A stretch of DNA of 64,000 bases from CAVQGZ01 sp942491665. GTDB lineage: Bacteria; Actinomycetota; Actinomycetes; Jiangellales; Jiangellaceae. The notes below the pieces were generated by a model. That model was not told the DNA's origin, searched no databases, and saw only the letters and a program-made list of their open reading frames with translations. The DNA lies in assembly GCA_942491665.1 (NCBI GenBank), contig CALOBR010000001.1, positions 62,001 to 126,000 of the forward strand. Reading direction: 5' to 3'. How positions within the stretch are numbered: position 1 is the first letter of the stretch; each line of letters opens with the position of its first letter. Both the position numbers and the translations under genes were made by a program. This document shows positions 38,661 through 48,360 of this stretch, piece by piece.

Positions 38661-41551
38661 CGGCCCACCGACTCACGCACGACTGGCTCAGGCTCGACCG
38701 GCTCAGGCTCGACCGGCTCAGGCCCGACGGCAACTTGCCCGACGGGAACTTGCTCGACCCTGCCCGGTGCGGGGTGGGGGCGCGGCCGCGCGACGGCGTC
38801 CACGACGACTGCGACGAGCATCGCGATCACCGCTGACACAGCCGCGACGGTCATCACGGCGACCGGGTCAGCGCCGAGCGGGGCGAGCCCGAGGCCGACG
38901 GCGACGGCGAAGCCGCCAGCGACCATGACGAGCGCGTAGCGCCGCAGCCCGGGCAGCAGGCTCAGCCCCACGGTGGTGAGAAGGGCCAGACCGACGAGGG
39001 GCGGCACCGAGAGGTCGGCCGGCGGCACCAGCGAGCGAGCGACCGCGAAGACGAGTCCGGTCGTGGCGACCCCGATCAGCAGCACGATCACCCGCACTCC
39101 GCTGCTTCGTCCGGCACCCGGAAGCCCCCAGGGCAGCCATGCGGCAACCGCGCCGGCAACCGCCGCGACCGCCACCGCGATGTCGGTCGCGGTGCCCGCG
39201 GGCCCGGCCGGCAGCAACCGTGTCGCAACGAACCAAGCGACCAGTACGCCGACCACGACGCCCACCGCACCGACAGACGCCCGGGCCGGGTCGCGGTCGG
39301 GTACCCGCGGCGGCTGGTGGATCGATGCGAGGGTGGCTGGGTCGCCCTCGACGTTGACCTGGGGAAGCAACCGGTCGAGCCATCTCGGCAGCCAGAACGT
39401 GCGCTTGGCCGCGAGCACCATGATGGACGGCACCAGCACGCAGCGCACGAGCGAGGCATCGATGGCGACAGCGGCAGCCAGCCCCACGCCGAACATCTTG
39501 GCGATCGTCTGGTCGGCGAAGATGAACGAGCCGAAGACCCCCACCATGATCAGCGCGGCCGACGTGATGACCTGGCCGGTGTCGGCCAGCGCCCGGCGCA
39601 CCGCGACCGCGACGTCACCGGATCGCTCCCAGTGCTCGCGGAACGAGGTAAGCAAGAAGACCTCGTAGTCCATCGACAGCCCGAACAGCACCGCGAACAT
39701 CATCATCGGGACGAACGACTCGATGGGCACCGGCCCGTCCAGCCCGATGAGAGTCGCTCCCCAGCCCCACTGAAAGATCATGACGACGATCCCGTAGGCC
39801 GCGGCGATCGAGAGCAGGTTCATCGCGGCGGCCTTGAGGGGGATCACGAGCGATCGGTACGCGACCATGATGAGCAGGAACGAGAGCGTGACCACGCCGA
39901 CGACGAACGGCACCAGTCGCTCGGCGACGGTCGCCGACAGGTCGGCCCGCGCGGCGGTGATGCCGCCAACGGCCGCTTCCATCGCCTGGGCCTCGGTCGC
40001 GTTGGGGAGCACGTCGTCACGTAGTCGTTGCACCAGCACTTCGGTGTCGGGGTCGGCGGGGCCGGTCGTCGGCACCACCTGCCAGACCGCCACCCCGCCG
40101 TCCGTGCTGACGACAGGCCCAGTCACCTCCTCCACGCCCGGGTCGCGCGCGAGGGCCTGCGTGACGCCCGAGAGCCGCGGGTCGTCGGCTCGCGGGTCGA
40201 GCGCCGTGGTCTGCTCGGAGTCGTCGTCAGGTCGGGTCTCGCTGTCGACAGCGGGGAACGTGACCGGTGTGAACAGCTGCGCGGCCACGACCAGGGCGCC
40301 GTTGCGACCCGGACCGAACCCCTCGTCGATCGCGACCGTCGAGCGGTAGCCCGGGCTGTCGCTCGGCAGCGATGTTCCGTCGTTCTGGCCGAACTGCATG
40401 AAGAGCATGGGTGTGGCCAGTACGAGGAGCACAACTGAGGCGCCGATCGCCGATCGCCACGGGCGTCGCGTCACGGCGTTGGCGATACGAGCCCACACGC
40501 CTATGTCGAGGTCAGTGTCGCTGAACTGCTCGACGCGCCGCGTGCGTGGGAGCACCCGCTCGCCCATGATGCCGAACAGTGCGGGCACGAGCGTGAGGGC
40601 GGCCACCACAGCGATCGCGACGATCACGGCCGCCGCAAGTCCCAGCCAGGCCAAGAACGAGATGCCCGTGAGCGCGAGTCCCGTCACCGCGGCGATCAGC
40701 GTGCCGCCCGCGAAGACCATGCCGGCCCCGGCTGTGCCAGCGGTGCGGCTGGCGGACTCGGGCACGTCGAACCCGCGCTGGAGCAGCACGCGGTGCTTGG
40801 TGACGAGAAAGAGCGCGTAGTCGATGCCCACGCCGAGCCCGAGCATCGTTCCCAGGATCGTCGCCTCGCTGGGTATGAACGTGATGCGTTCGAGCAACCC
40901 GACCAGCGCCAGCCCGGACCCCACCGCGGCGATGGCCGTGACGAACGGGATGGCGACCGGCCAGCCGCGCCGCAGCGTGACGAACAGGACCACGACGGCG
41001 ATGGCCAGGCCGAGCGCCTCGCTGCGCAGTGTGTCGACCTGGGATATGACGTTGCCCAAGAAGCCGCCCAGGGCGACGTCGGCCTCGTCACCGGCGACGT
41101 CCTCGGCGGTCTGCTGAATGCCCTCCGCGGTCGCCGTGGCCCCGGCGAGCCGCTCGTCGACAGTCACCATCACGAGGGCTGTCGTCCCGTCGTCGGACCG
41201 CAACGCCGGGTCGGCGGCCGGGGTCGTGACCTCGTTGACGTCGGGAACCTGGTCCACCGCCGCCGCGATGTCGTCGAGCAGGTCGACGAACTCGGCGTCG
41301 GTGAGATCACCGCTCTTGGTGACGACGAGCGGTGCCGGCTGGGCCGCCGAGCCGGGGAACGCGCGGTTCAGCAGGGTCTGCGACTGCGCGCTGTCGGTCC
41401 CCTCGAGCACGAAGGCCCGCTGGGCGGGCGGTGGCAGCTCACGGTCGGCGAGGTTGACGCCCCCAACGAAGAGCAGCCAGGCGACGATGACGACCCAGCC
41501 GTGCGCCACGCACCAGCGCGCCAGAAAGTAGAGCCCTCGGGTGAGGTTCAC
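38657..41551 (-). CDS. MMPL family RND-type transporter
   Basis: A 964-residue membrane transporter of the MMPL family with twelve helices and two large extracytoplasmic loops (about residues 40-175 and 385-530). The proton-relay motifs in helices 4 and 10 are GLGVGIDYALFLVTKHR near 245 and FGLSMDYEVFLLTSFREH near 627. MMPL proteins export lipids, siderophores or related envelope compounds; the cargo is unknown. The C-terminal ~215 residues are an additional region with several extra helices and a PEPVEPEPVEPEPV tail encoded by tandem 15-base repeats. It overlaps the downstream heptad-repeat gene (ATGA) and follows a second such gene, suggesting one export machine. Confidence 0.92.
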   Translation of the reverse strand: MNLTRGLYFLARWCVAHGWVVIVAWLLFVGGVNLADRELPPPAQRAFVLEGTDSAQSQTLLNRAFPGSAAQPAPLVVTKSGDLTDAEFVDLLDDIAAAVDQVPDVNEVTTPAADPALRSDDGTTALVMVTVDERLAGATATAEGIQQTAEDVAGDEADVALGGFLGNVISQVDTLRSEALGLAIAVVVLFVTLRRGWPVAIPFVTAIAAVGSGLALVGLLERITFIPSEATILGTMLGLGVGIDYALFLVTKHRVLLQRGFDVPESASRTAGTAGAGMVFAGGTLIAAVTGLALTGISFLAWLGLAAAVIVAIAVVAALTLVPALFGIMGERVLPRTRRVEQFSDTDLDIGVWARIANAVTRRPWRSAIGASVVLLVLATPMLFMQFGQNDGTSLPSDSPGYRSTVAIDEGFGPGRNGALVVAAQLFTPVTFPAVDSETRPDDDSEQTTALDPRADDPRLSGVTQALARDPGVEEVTGPVVSTDGGVAVWQVVPTTGPADPDTEVLVQRLRDDVLPNATEAQAMEAAVGGITAARADLSATVAERLVPFVVGVVTLSFLLIMVAYRSLVIPLKAAAMNLLSIAAAYGIVVMIFQWGWGATLIGLDGPVPIESFVPMMMFAVLFGLSMDYEVFLLTSFREHWERSGDVAVAVRRALADTGQVITSAALIMVGVFGSFIFADQTIAKMFGVGLAAAVAIDASLVRCVLVPSIMVLAAKRTFWLPRWLDRLLPQVNVEGDPATLASIHQPPRVPDRDPARASVGAVGVVVGVLVAWFVATRLLPAGPAGTATDIAVAVAAVAGAVAAWLPWGLPGAGRSSGVRVIVLLIGVATTGLVFAVARSLVPPADLSVPPLVGLALLTTVGLSLLPGLRRYALVMVAGGFAVAVGLGLAPLGADPVAVMTVAAVSAVIAMLVAVVVDAVARPRPHPAPGRVEQVPVGQVAVGPEPVEPEPVEPEPVVRESVGR
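38686..38760. repeat. 15-base tandem repeats in the MMPL gene end
   Basis: GCTCAGGCTCGACCG occurs at 38686 and 38701 and, with three changes, at 38716; two further degenerate units follow (AACTTGCCCGACGGG, AACTTGCTCGACCCT). The period is five codons and encodes the PVEPE/PVGQV-type tail of the transporter, so copy-number change keeps the frame. Such repeats may vary between strains. Confidence 0.7.
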
Positions 41552-41603
41552 CGCGTCCCTTCACAGCGGCAGGTGCGAACGGCGCATCTGCCGCCAGGCG
41601 CCA

Positions 41604-41646
41604 GAGTACGTCCGGCCCCACACGTGTGCAGGGGCCGGACGTACTC
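41604..41646 (-). terminator. Strong hairpin after the second heptad-repeat gene
   Basis: A perfect 16-base-pair stem (GAGTACGTCCGGCCCC / GGGGCCGGACGTACTC) with an 11-base loop lies 13-55 bases beyond the stop of the heptad-repeat gene and 53 bases before the MMPL start. It has no U-run, as in many actinomycete terminators. It may end the upstream transcript or only reduce read-through into the MMPL gene. Confidence 0.6.
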
Positions 41647-41658
41647 GAACCGTTGCGG

Positions 41659-44264
41659 CTATGCGGTCTTTCGACGAGCGAGCACGCCGGCACCGACAGC
41701 CGCCGCACCGGCGATCGCAACACCGGCGACCAGGCGTCCCGTGTTCTGGGCCGTCGCACCCGTGGCACCCGCTAGGTCGTAGCGGTAGGCGGCTGCCACG
41801 ATGGCGTCCTCGGGGGCACCGAACGGAAGACCACCGTCGACGGTCCGATCCGCGCTGGCTTCGAGCACGGCCACCCGCTCGCCGAACGACAACGCTGTGT
41901 CGTCGCCGGCCTCGATGAGCAACGAGGTGCCCTCGGCCGACAGCCGCTGTGCGCCCTCGGGCAGAGCGGGCGCGGCCTCCGCCGCGTCACCCAACCCGTC
42001 GGAGAGCTGCACCGAACCGGCCGCCGCGTCGCCCAAACCGTCAGCGAGCTGACCGGCACCGTCCGCCAATTGGCTCGACCCATCGCCGGCGCCAATGAGC
42101 CCGGCAGCGAGCTGGTCCGCACCGTCCGCGAGATCCTCGGACCCGTCGGCTGCGCCTGCCAGACCGGCGGCTAGCTCGTCCGCTCCGTCTGCGACCTGAG
42201 CCGACCCATCGACGAGGGCGGCCGAGGCGCAACGCAACGTCGCCGTCGGGTCGCACCCAGCCGTGGGGCTGCCAAGCGCGCCTTGCAGCTGCTGCTGAAT
42301 CCCATCGACCAGCGTGTCGATCAGGACCGGGATGCCCTGCAGCACGAGGTTCGAGATCTCCTTGATGCCGCACGGGTTCTGGGGGTTCGTCGGGTCGTTG
42401 GGCTTGCATGCTGGGTTCGAAAGACCGAGCCAGACAAGCGACAGCCCGTTCAGCAGGGTGTCGTCCGTGGAGGCATCACCAACTGCCCCGACTACCTTGT
42501 TGAGGGCATCGGTCGCCGCCTCCGACTGAGCCTTCACTCCACCCAGGTCATCAGGAGCGAGCACCCCCGCATCGAGGCCGAGCCCATAGACCACGTTCGA
42601 GAGCAGCACGCAGATGTCGTCCGGTGCGAAGCCCAAGGCGACGAGGTTCGAGGGAGGCACAACGGGCGGTACTGGAACAGCGGCATTCTGGGGACAGGAC
42701 GCGCCGGTAGTTGGTGTCTGGACGCTGACAGCCTGCTGGTAGGAACCGATGGACGCCGCGATGAGCTGGTCCAAGTCCCCGCCCGTGGCTGATGCAGACC
42801 CAAGCTGGTCGGCAACGAGGCCCACGACCTCCTTCACACCGCACGGGTTGGCGGGGTCGGTAGGGTTGTCCGGGTCACAAGCCGGGTTCGACAGCCCAAC
42901 CTCAAGGGACCGGATGGCTTCCCCAAGAGTGCTCGGGTCCGCGACAGGCTTTGCGGGCTTGGTGCCGATACCGTCGATGATGCCTTGCAGCGCGGCGAGC
43001 AGTTGCCGGTCTGGTCGGCGCTGGGCGCGAGTCGTCAAGCTGGATCACTCCGCGGCACCAGCGCGGGCACCTGGGCGTCGAGCTGGGCCAGCCCGCATCG
43101 GAGAGCATCAACGTGCCGCCGGCGTCCGGAGCCACCGACACCGTCGACCAGCGCCGGCACCTGGGCGTCCAGCTGGTTGCAGGCCGTCGGAGGCTCGGTG
43201 CTCCAGCGGCCAGCTCTTGCGACACCGGGGACGGCGGTGCCGTTGAGACCCGCCGCCAGCTCGTCCAGGCCGTCCGCGAGCTGGTTGGAGCCAGGCGCGG
43301 CCGTGTTCACCAGGCCGTCGGAGAGCTCGTGCGGCGCCGTCGTTGAGCTGCAGGATGCCGTTCACCAGGCCGGCTGCGCCGTCGGCGAGGGCCAGCACGT
43401 TCTCGTCCAGCAGCTCGGCGTTGGAGGCAAGCTCCTGGCCGGTCTCGGCGCCGCCCTGCAGGGCCTCGAGCTGCGCGGTGGCCGTGGAGGTGTTCTCTCG
43501 CACCACGAGCGGCAGGACCGAGAGCGACACCGGTGGGATCACCGCGTCGGCGACCTGGGCGGTGTAGTTGGCCTCGAGCGACCTGGTCGGTCAGTCCCGG
43601 GACCAAAGTGACGCTCAAGTTCATCAGCGTGCCGCCGCGACCGTCACCAGCAGGCAAGAAGCCGCTGTCGGACACCACGTCGGTGTAGTTTGGCGGCAGG
43701 GTGAACGACATCGACCCGGCGAACGGGTCGTAGATCATCGCTGTCTTCGTGACCTCGTTGCCCTGGCCGTCGGTCACCGAGATTTGCTCTTCCGACCCGG
43801 TCATGTTCTCGATCGGTGTACGTCACCTCGACCTCGCCGGACTTGCCGACCAGGTCGGCTGGGGTCGATCTCCTGGCCGTCCAGGCCGTGTAGGTCGCCA
43901 CGATCGTGATCGGCAGCTCGAGGTCGAAGTCGCTGACGGCGCGACGGCGCAGCTGTCCGTCGACGTCGGTCTCCTCGACGATCGAGTCGTCCTCGACCGT
44001 GAAGCCACCGAACGAGTCCAGGTTGCGCAGGCCGACGGTCGACACCGGGTTGGCGTAGTCCACGGTGCCAGAGCCCTGAACAGCGATCTGGTCGTAGACA
44101 CGCGCAACGTCGACGTTGCCAGCGGGGTCCAGAGAGACGTTGACCGTCTCGGTGTTGGTGATGACCGCATCACCCTCTTGCGCCATGGCTGTCCCAAGCG
44201 GGACGAACGCTGCGAGCGTCAGCGCGGAGGCTGAGGCGATCGTTGCCGTGAAACCACGCTTCAT
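41659..44264 (-). pseudogene. Second MMPL-linked heptad-repeat protein, broken by frameshifts
   Basis: A reading of about 865 codons split by single-base insertions between 43000 and 43890; removing them restores one protein. The N-terminus has a signal peptide (MKRGFTATIASASALTLAAF ... AMAQEGD) and a beta-rich domain with YTLDGQEIDPADLVGKSGEVEV-like sequence that parallels its paralogue; then heptads, two copies of a Cys-rich motif (GLSNPAC, NPCGVKE at 42850 and 42400 area), more xxxLADG heptads, GLPFGAPEDAIVAAAYR, a membrane helix and RRK tail. The piece 41659-43038 is an intact 459-codon frame. All apparent shifts are +1 in repetitive G+C-rich DNA, which suits consensus errors, but true decay is possible. 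It lies one base after the small membrane gene. Confidence 0.7.
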
Positions 44265-44265
44265 C

Positions 44266-44868
44266 TCAACGCCCACCCTGTCCGCTCAGAACGTCATCCA
44301 AAGATGCTGTCTCCTCTGCTTCTTCGACCCGATCTGGGTCTGCACCACTGCTGTGCCGCCCTTCGGCTTCCTCCTCGTCGGTGTCACCGCTGTCAGCGAA
44401 GAAGACGGTGGCTGCAAAGCCCACCGCGACCATGAGCAGCAGCGAGGACGCCGCGACGGGCAGCGTGCTGAGGAAGGACCCGGGAGAGTCTGTGAACGCC
44501 ACCTCGTACGCGCCACCGAGGGCGCCGACGCCGAGGAACGCGCTCCACAGCGGCGACCGGCCGAAGGTCAGCAGGACGAGGCCGACGGCCAGGGCGATGA
44601 CGAGCAACAACGCCACAGCACGGGCCGGCGTGTTATCAGGCAGCACTGCCGCGCGGAGGGCGTAGCCGATCGCCGCCGCCAGTACGCCGAGCATGAACCC
44701 ACCGAGCCTGCCCAACGGCGTGCTGTCGGGCACGAGCCCCAGGGTTGCGCCCACACCGGCACCTAGAAACAGGACACCATCGAGGTCCCACCCGAGACCG
44801 TCTCCGAGCAGCAGGGCGACTGCTGCCGCGAGAGCGAGCGCAACCCCTGCCAAGATCTTGCTGACCAC
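44266..44868 (-). CDS. five- to six-helix membrane protein of unknown function
   Basis: A 200-residue membrane protein that I do not recognise. Hydrophobic helices occur at about 5-22, 30-45, 52-75, 82-100, 104-118 and 132-150, followed by a soluble, very acidic C-terminal tail (GDTDEEEAEGRHSS ... EEAEETASLDDVLSG). The GTG at 44868 has an excellent AGGAGG site six bases upstream, so longer versions of the frame are rejected. Its stop is one base from the start of the heptad-repeat gene; the two are surely co-transcribed. It is the first gene of the MMPL island and may be its membrane accessory or sensor. Confidence 0.75.
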   Translation of the reverse strand: MVSKILAGVALALAAAVALLLGDGLGWDLDGVLFLGAGVGATLGLVPDSTPLGRLGGFMLGVLAAAIGYALRAAVLPDNTPARAVALLLVIALAVGLVLLTFGRSPLWSAFLGVGALGGAYEVAFTDSPGSFLSTLPVAASSLLLMVAVGFAATVFFADSGDTDEEEAEGRHSSGADPDRVEEAEETASLDDVLSGQGGR

Positions 44869-45029
44869 TGCTGACCTCCTGATCACGGCCTCCGTTACGG
44901 ATGTGTAACAGCAAGCCGGAGCGCACACTATGGTTCAGCGGCCCGAATTGCCAGAGGAGGGTGGGATCAACCGTCCAGTTGTTGTTGCACCGCGTGTTCA
45001 GCAGCGATCAGTGAACGGCGTCCCGCTCG

Positions 45030-47747
45030 CTAGTGAGCGGCGTCGTCCCAGCTGTGCCCCGCACCCACCGACACATCGAGCGGCAGGCTCAGCGAGGCAG
45101 CCGCCGCCATCTCCCGCCGGACGAGCGACTCGAGCGGCTCGCGCTCGCCGGGTGCCACCTCGAGCACGAGTTCGTCGTGCACCTGCAGCAAGGCGCGCGA
45201 GGAGAGTCCGTCCGCACGCAGCGCCGCATCGACACGCAGCATGGCCACCTTCACGATGTCGGCGGCCGATCCCTGGATCGGAGCGTTGAGCGCCATCCGC
45301 TCAGCCATCTCGCGACGGTTGCGGTTGTCGCTGGTGAGGTCGGGCAGGTACCGGCGCCGCCCCATGATTGTCTCGGTGTACCCGGTACGGCGGGCCTCGT
45401 CGACAACCGAATGCAGGTAGTCACGGACTCCGCCGAAGATCGAGAAGTAGTCATCCATCAGCCCCTGCGCCTCACCGACCGAGATGGTCAGCTGGCGCGA
45501 CAGGCCGAACGCCGACAGGCCGTAGGCCAGCCCGTAGTTCATCGCCTTGATCTTGGCCCGCTGCTCGCCGCTCACCTCGTTCTCCGGCACCCCGAACACT
45601 CGCGAGGCGGTGGCGGCGTGAAAGTCGGCGCCGGACGAGAACGCCTCCACCAGCACGTCGTCACCGGACAGGTGCGCCATGATGCGCATCTCGATCTGGC
45701 TGTAGTCGGCGGTGAGCAACGACTCGTAGCCGTCGCCGACGACGAAGGCGGCGCGGATGCGACGTCCGGCATCGGTGCGGACGGGGATGTTCTGCAGGTT
45801 GGGGTCGGTGGACGACAGGCGTCCCGTCGCCGCGATCATCTGGTTGAACGTCGTGCGGATGCGTCCGTCGTCGTCGACGCACTTGAGCAGCCCCTCCACC
45901 GTCGTGCGCAGCCGTGTGGCGTCGCGGTGGCGCAGCAGCGCCGCCAAGAAGGGGTGCTCCGTCTTGACGTACAAGTCGGCCAGCGCGTCGGCGTCGGTGG
46001 TGTATCCGGTCTTGGTGCGTTTCGTCTTGGGCATGTCGAGCTCGTCGAACAGCACGGCCTGAAGCTGCTTGGGCGAGCCAAGGTTGACGTCGTGACCGAT
46101 CGCGGAGAAAGCGTCCTCAGCCGCGTCGGCGACCTGGCCGGAGAACTCCGACTCCAGGCCCACGAGGTAGTCGTGGTCGACGGCGATACCGGCGCGCTCC
46201 ATCCGTGCCAGCACGTCGACCAGCGGCAGCTCGACGTCGTCGAGCAAGGCTCGTCCGCCTCGGTTGTTCAGCTCGGCGTCGAGAGCGGCAGCCAGGTCGA
46301 GGACGGCCCGGGCCTTGACCACCTCTTCTTCGGAGTGCTGCTGCTCGTCTCCCCCATCGAGGCTCAGCTGGGTCTGCTCGGCCACGGGGCCGTCGTCCGT
46401 GCGCAGGTCGTGGCTGGTGAACCGGATGACGAGGTCGGCCAAGTCGTAGGAGCGCTGCCCGGGAAGCACCAGGAACGCCGAGAGCGCGGTGTCGGCGACC
46501 AGGCCCTGCATCGGGAGTCCTGCAGCGAGCAGCGCATGGGACGGACCCTTGGCGTCGTGCAGAACCTTGCGGTGTGGCGCGTCGCTCAGCCAGTGGGCCA
46601 ACGCGGTGTGGTCGCGCGGGTCGAGCTGAGCCGGGTCGAGCGCGACGCCCTGGCCGTCGGCCGAGGCGAGAGCGACCACCTCGACGTCGCCGGTGCCGCG
46701 GGCCCAACGCCCCCGCACCGACACCCCGGTGCTCGTGTCGGGGCCCGCGTGCGCGCCCAGCCACGGCGCCAGACCGCCCGGGTCGAGCGTCTGCACCTGC
46801 ACGTCGAACCCGGAGTCGGCCTCGGGATCAGGGGTCTCCAGCGTCGAGTAGAGCCGGTCACGCAGCACTCGAAACTGCAGGGTGTCGAACAGCTGGTGAA
46901 CTTGTTCGCGGTCCCACGCCTGGCGGGCGAGGTCGACCGGCCCGGCTTCCAGCGGCACGTCACGCACCAGGGAGGTCAAGCGTCGGTTCGTCATCACCTG
47001 ACCGAGGTGGGCGCGCAGCGCGTCGCCCGCCTTGCCCTTGACCTCGTCGACGCGGGCGACAAGCTCGTCCAACGACCCGAACTGGGCGACCCACTTCGCC
47101 GCTGTCTTCTCCCCCACGCTCGGGATGTTGGGCAGGTTGTCCGACGGGTCTCCACGCAGGGCGGCGAAGTCGGGGTACTGCTCGGGGCTCAGTCCGTAGC
47201 GCTCCTGCACCGCCTGCGGCGTCATGCGTGAGAGATCGGACACGCCACGCTTGGGGTAGAGCACGGTGACGTGCTCGTCCACGAGCTGGAACGTGTCGCG
47301 GTCGCCGCTGCAGATCAGCACGTCGAACCCGTCCGCCACCGCCTGCTCGGTGAGGGTGGCGATGACGTCGTCGGCCTCGTAGCCGGCCACCTCCAGCGAG
47401 GTGATGTTCAGGGCGGTCAGCACCTCTTTCACGAGCCCGACCTGGCCGCGGAAATCCTCCGGCGAGGACGCCCGGTTGGCCTTGTACTCGGGGAACTCCG
47501 CTGAGCGAAAGGTCTCGCGGGACACGTCGAACGCCACGCCGAGGTGGGTCGGCGCCTCATCGCGCAGCACGTTGATGAGCATCGACGTGAACCCGTACAC
47601 GGCGTTCGTGGGCTGGCCGGTGGTGGTGGAGAAGTTCTCCACCGGCAGCGCGTAGAACGCGCGGTAGGCGAGCGAGTGCCCATCGAGCAGCAGCAGGAGC
47701 GGACGTTCGTCCGTCGATCCCGCGGACGCGGCGGCGGTGGGCGTCAT
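45030..47747 (-). CDS. polA: DNA polymerase I
   Basis: A 905-residue family A polymerase for Okazaki-fragment processing and repair synthesis. Residues 1-320 are the 5' nuclease (LLLLDGHSLAYRAFYALP, GYEADDVIATL, GDPSDNLPNIPSVGEKTAA). The polymerase domain has motif A DYSQIEMRIMAHLSGD, motif B RAKIKAMNYGLAYGLSAFGL and motif C QVHDELVLE. The middle 3'-5' exonuclease domain lacks the DxE and YxxxD catalytic motifs, so it should not proofread, as in other actinomycetes. The ATG at 47747 starts the conserved N-terminus. It diverges from the thioesterase gene across 53 bases. Confidence 0.97.
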   Translation of the reverse strand: MTPTAAASAGSTDERPLLLLLDGHSLAYRAFYALPVENFSTTTGQPTNAVYGFTSMLINVLRDEAPTHLGVAFDVSRETFRSAEFPEYKANRASSPEDFRGQVGLVKEVLTALNITSLEVAGYEADDVIATLTEQAVADGFDVLICSGDRDTFQLVDEHVTVLYPKRGVSDLSRMTPQAVQERYGLSPEQYPDFAALRGDPSDNLPNIPSVGEKTAAKWVAQFGSLDELVARVDEVKGKAGDALRAHLGQVMTNRRLTSLVRDVPLEAGPVDLARQAWDREQVHQLFDTLQFRVLRDRLYSTLETPDPEADSGFDVQVQTLDPGGLAPWLGAHAGPDTSTGVSVRGRWARGTGDVEVVALASADGQGVALDPAQLDPRDHTALAHWLSDAPHRKVLHDAKGPSHALLAAGLPMQGLVADTALSAFLVLPGQRSYDLADLVIRFTSHDLRTDDGPVAEQTQLSLDGGDEQQHSEEEVVKARAVLDLAAALDAELNNRGGRALLDDVELPLVDVLARMERAGIAVDHDYLVGLESEFSGQVADAAEDAFSAIGHDVNLGSPKQLQAVLFDELDMPKTKRTKTGYTTDADALADLYVKTEHPFLAALLRHRDATRLRTTVEGLLKCVDDDGRIRTTFNQMIAATGRLSSTDPNLQNIPVRTDAGRRIRAAFVVGDGYESLLTADYSQIEMRIMAHLSGDDVLVEAFSSGADFHAATASRVFGVPENEVSGEQRAKIKAMNYGLAYGLSAFGLSRQLTISVGEAQGLMDDYFSIFGGVRDYLHSVVDEARRTGYTETIMGRRRYLPDLTSDNRNRREMAERMALNAPIQGSAADIVKVAMLRVDAALRADGLSSRALLQVHDELVLEVAPGEREPLESLVRREMAAAASLSLPLDVSVGAGHSWDDAAH

Positions 47748-47800
47748 GCCACGAAACCCTAGCCAGCCCACCAGCGAGCAACGCTCCTACAGTGGCGACC

Positions 47801-48251
47801 ATGAGCGACGCGACGCCCACGCCCGAGCAGATTCTGGCGGCGATTCCCCCGTCGGACCTCGACCAGCGGATGGGCATCGAGGTTGTCGAGGCGACGCGGG
47901 AGCGCGTCGTCGCCCGCATGCCCGTCGCAGGCAACACCCAGCCGTTCGGCCTGCTGCACGGAGGCGCGAGCTGCGTCCTGGCCGAGAGCGCCGGCTCGAT
48001 CGCGGCGAACATCCATGGGGCACCGACGCACTATGCCGTCGGGATCGAGATCAGCTGCAGCCACCACAGCGGGGCACGCAGCGGCTACGTGACGGCTACC
48101 GCGACCCCACTGAAGACCGGGCCGACAGCTGGCGACCTTCCACATCGAGATCATCGACGACGAGAGCTCGCCGGTTGCCACCGCCCGGCTCAGCTGCCTC
48201 CTGCGCCCGCTGTCCAGCGGCGGCGCAGCCGAGCCGGCTGCCCGCCGTTAA
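47801..48251 (+). pseudogene. PaaI-type hotdog thioesterase, frameshifted
   Basis: A hotdog-fold acyl-CoA thioesterase of the PaaI/menaquinone-thioesterase type: MGIEVVEATRERVVARMPV, then GLLHGGASCVLAESAGSIAAN with the catalytic HGG, and the family close TARLSCLLRP in another frame. An extra C near 48122 (GGGCCGACAG instead of GGGCGACAG) shifts the frame after about 107 codons; dropping it restores LKTGRQLATFHIEIIDDE and ends at a TAA at 48249, giving 149 residues. It is divergent to polA, its usual neighbour in actinomycetes. Either a sequencing error or a recent lesion; the remaining codons look well preserved. Confidence 0.75.
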
Positions 48252-48360
48252 CTTCTCGTTACCGGAGGCGCCAACTGGCCCAGATCGGACGATCGATCCT
48301 CACGGGTGGTTATGCTCCGGGCGCAATGCAGACAATCTCGGCGGAAGAGGGTCAGGACAC

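Noticed and set aside
45033..47231. 732-codon open frame antisense to polA
   Set aside because: Shadow frame; protein lacks any family signature while polA motifs are complete.
48110..48135. Programmed ribosomal frameshift in the thioesterase gene
   Set aside because: No slippery heptamer or downstream pseudoknot is visible and the shift is +1 at GGGCC; an inserted base is the simpler explanation.
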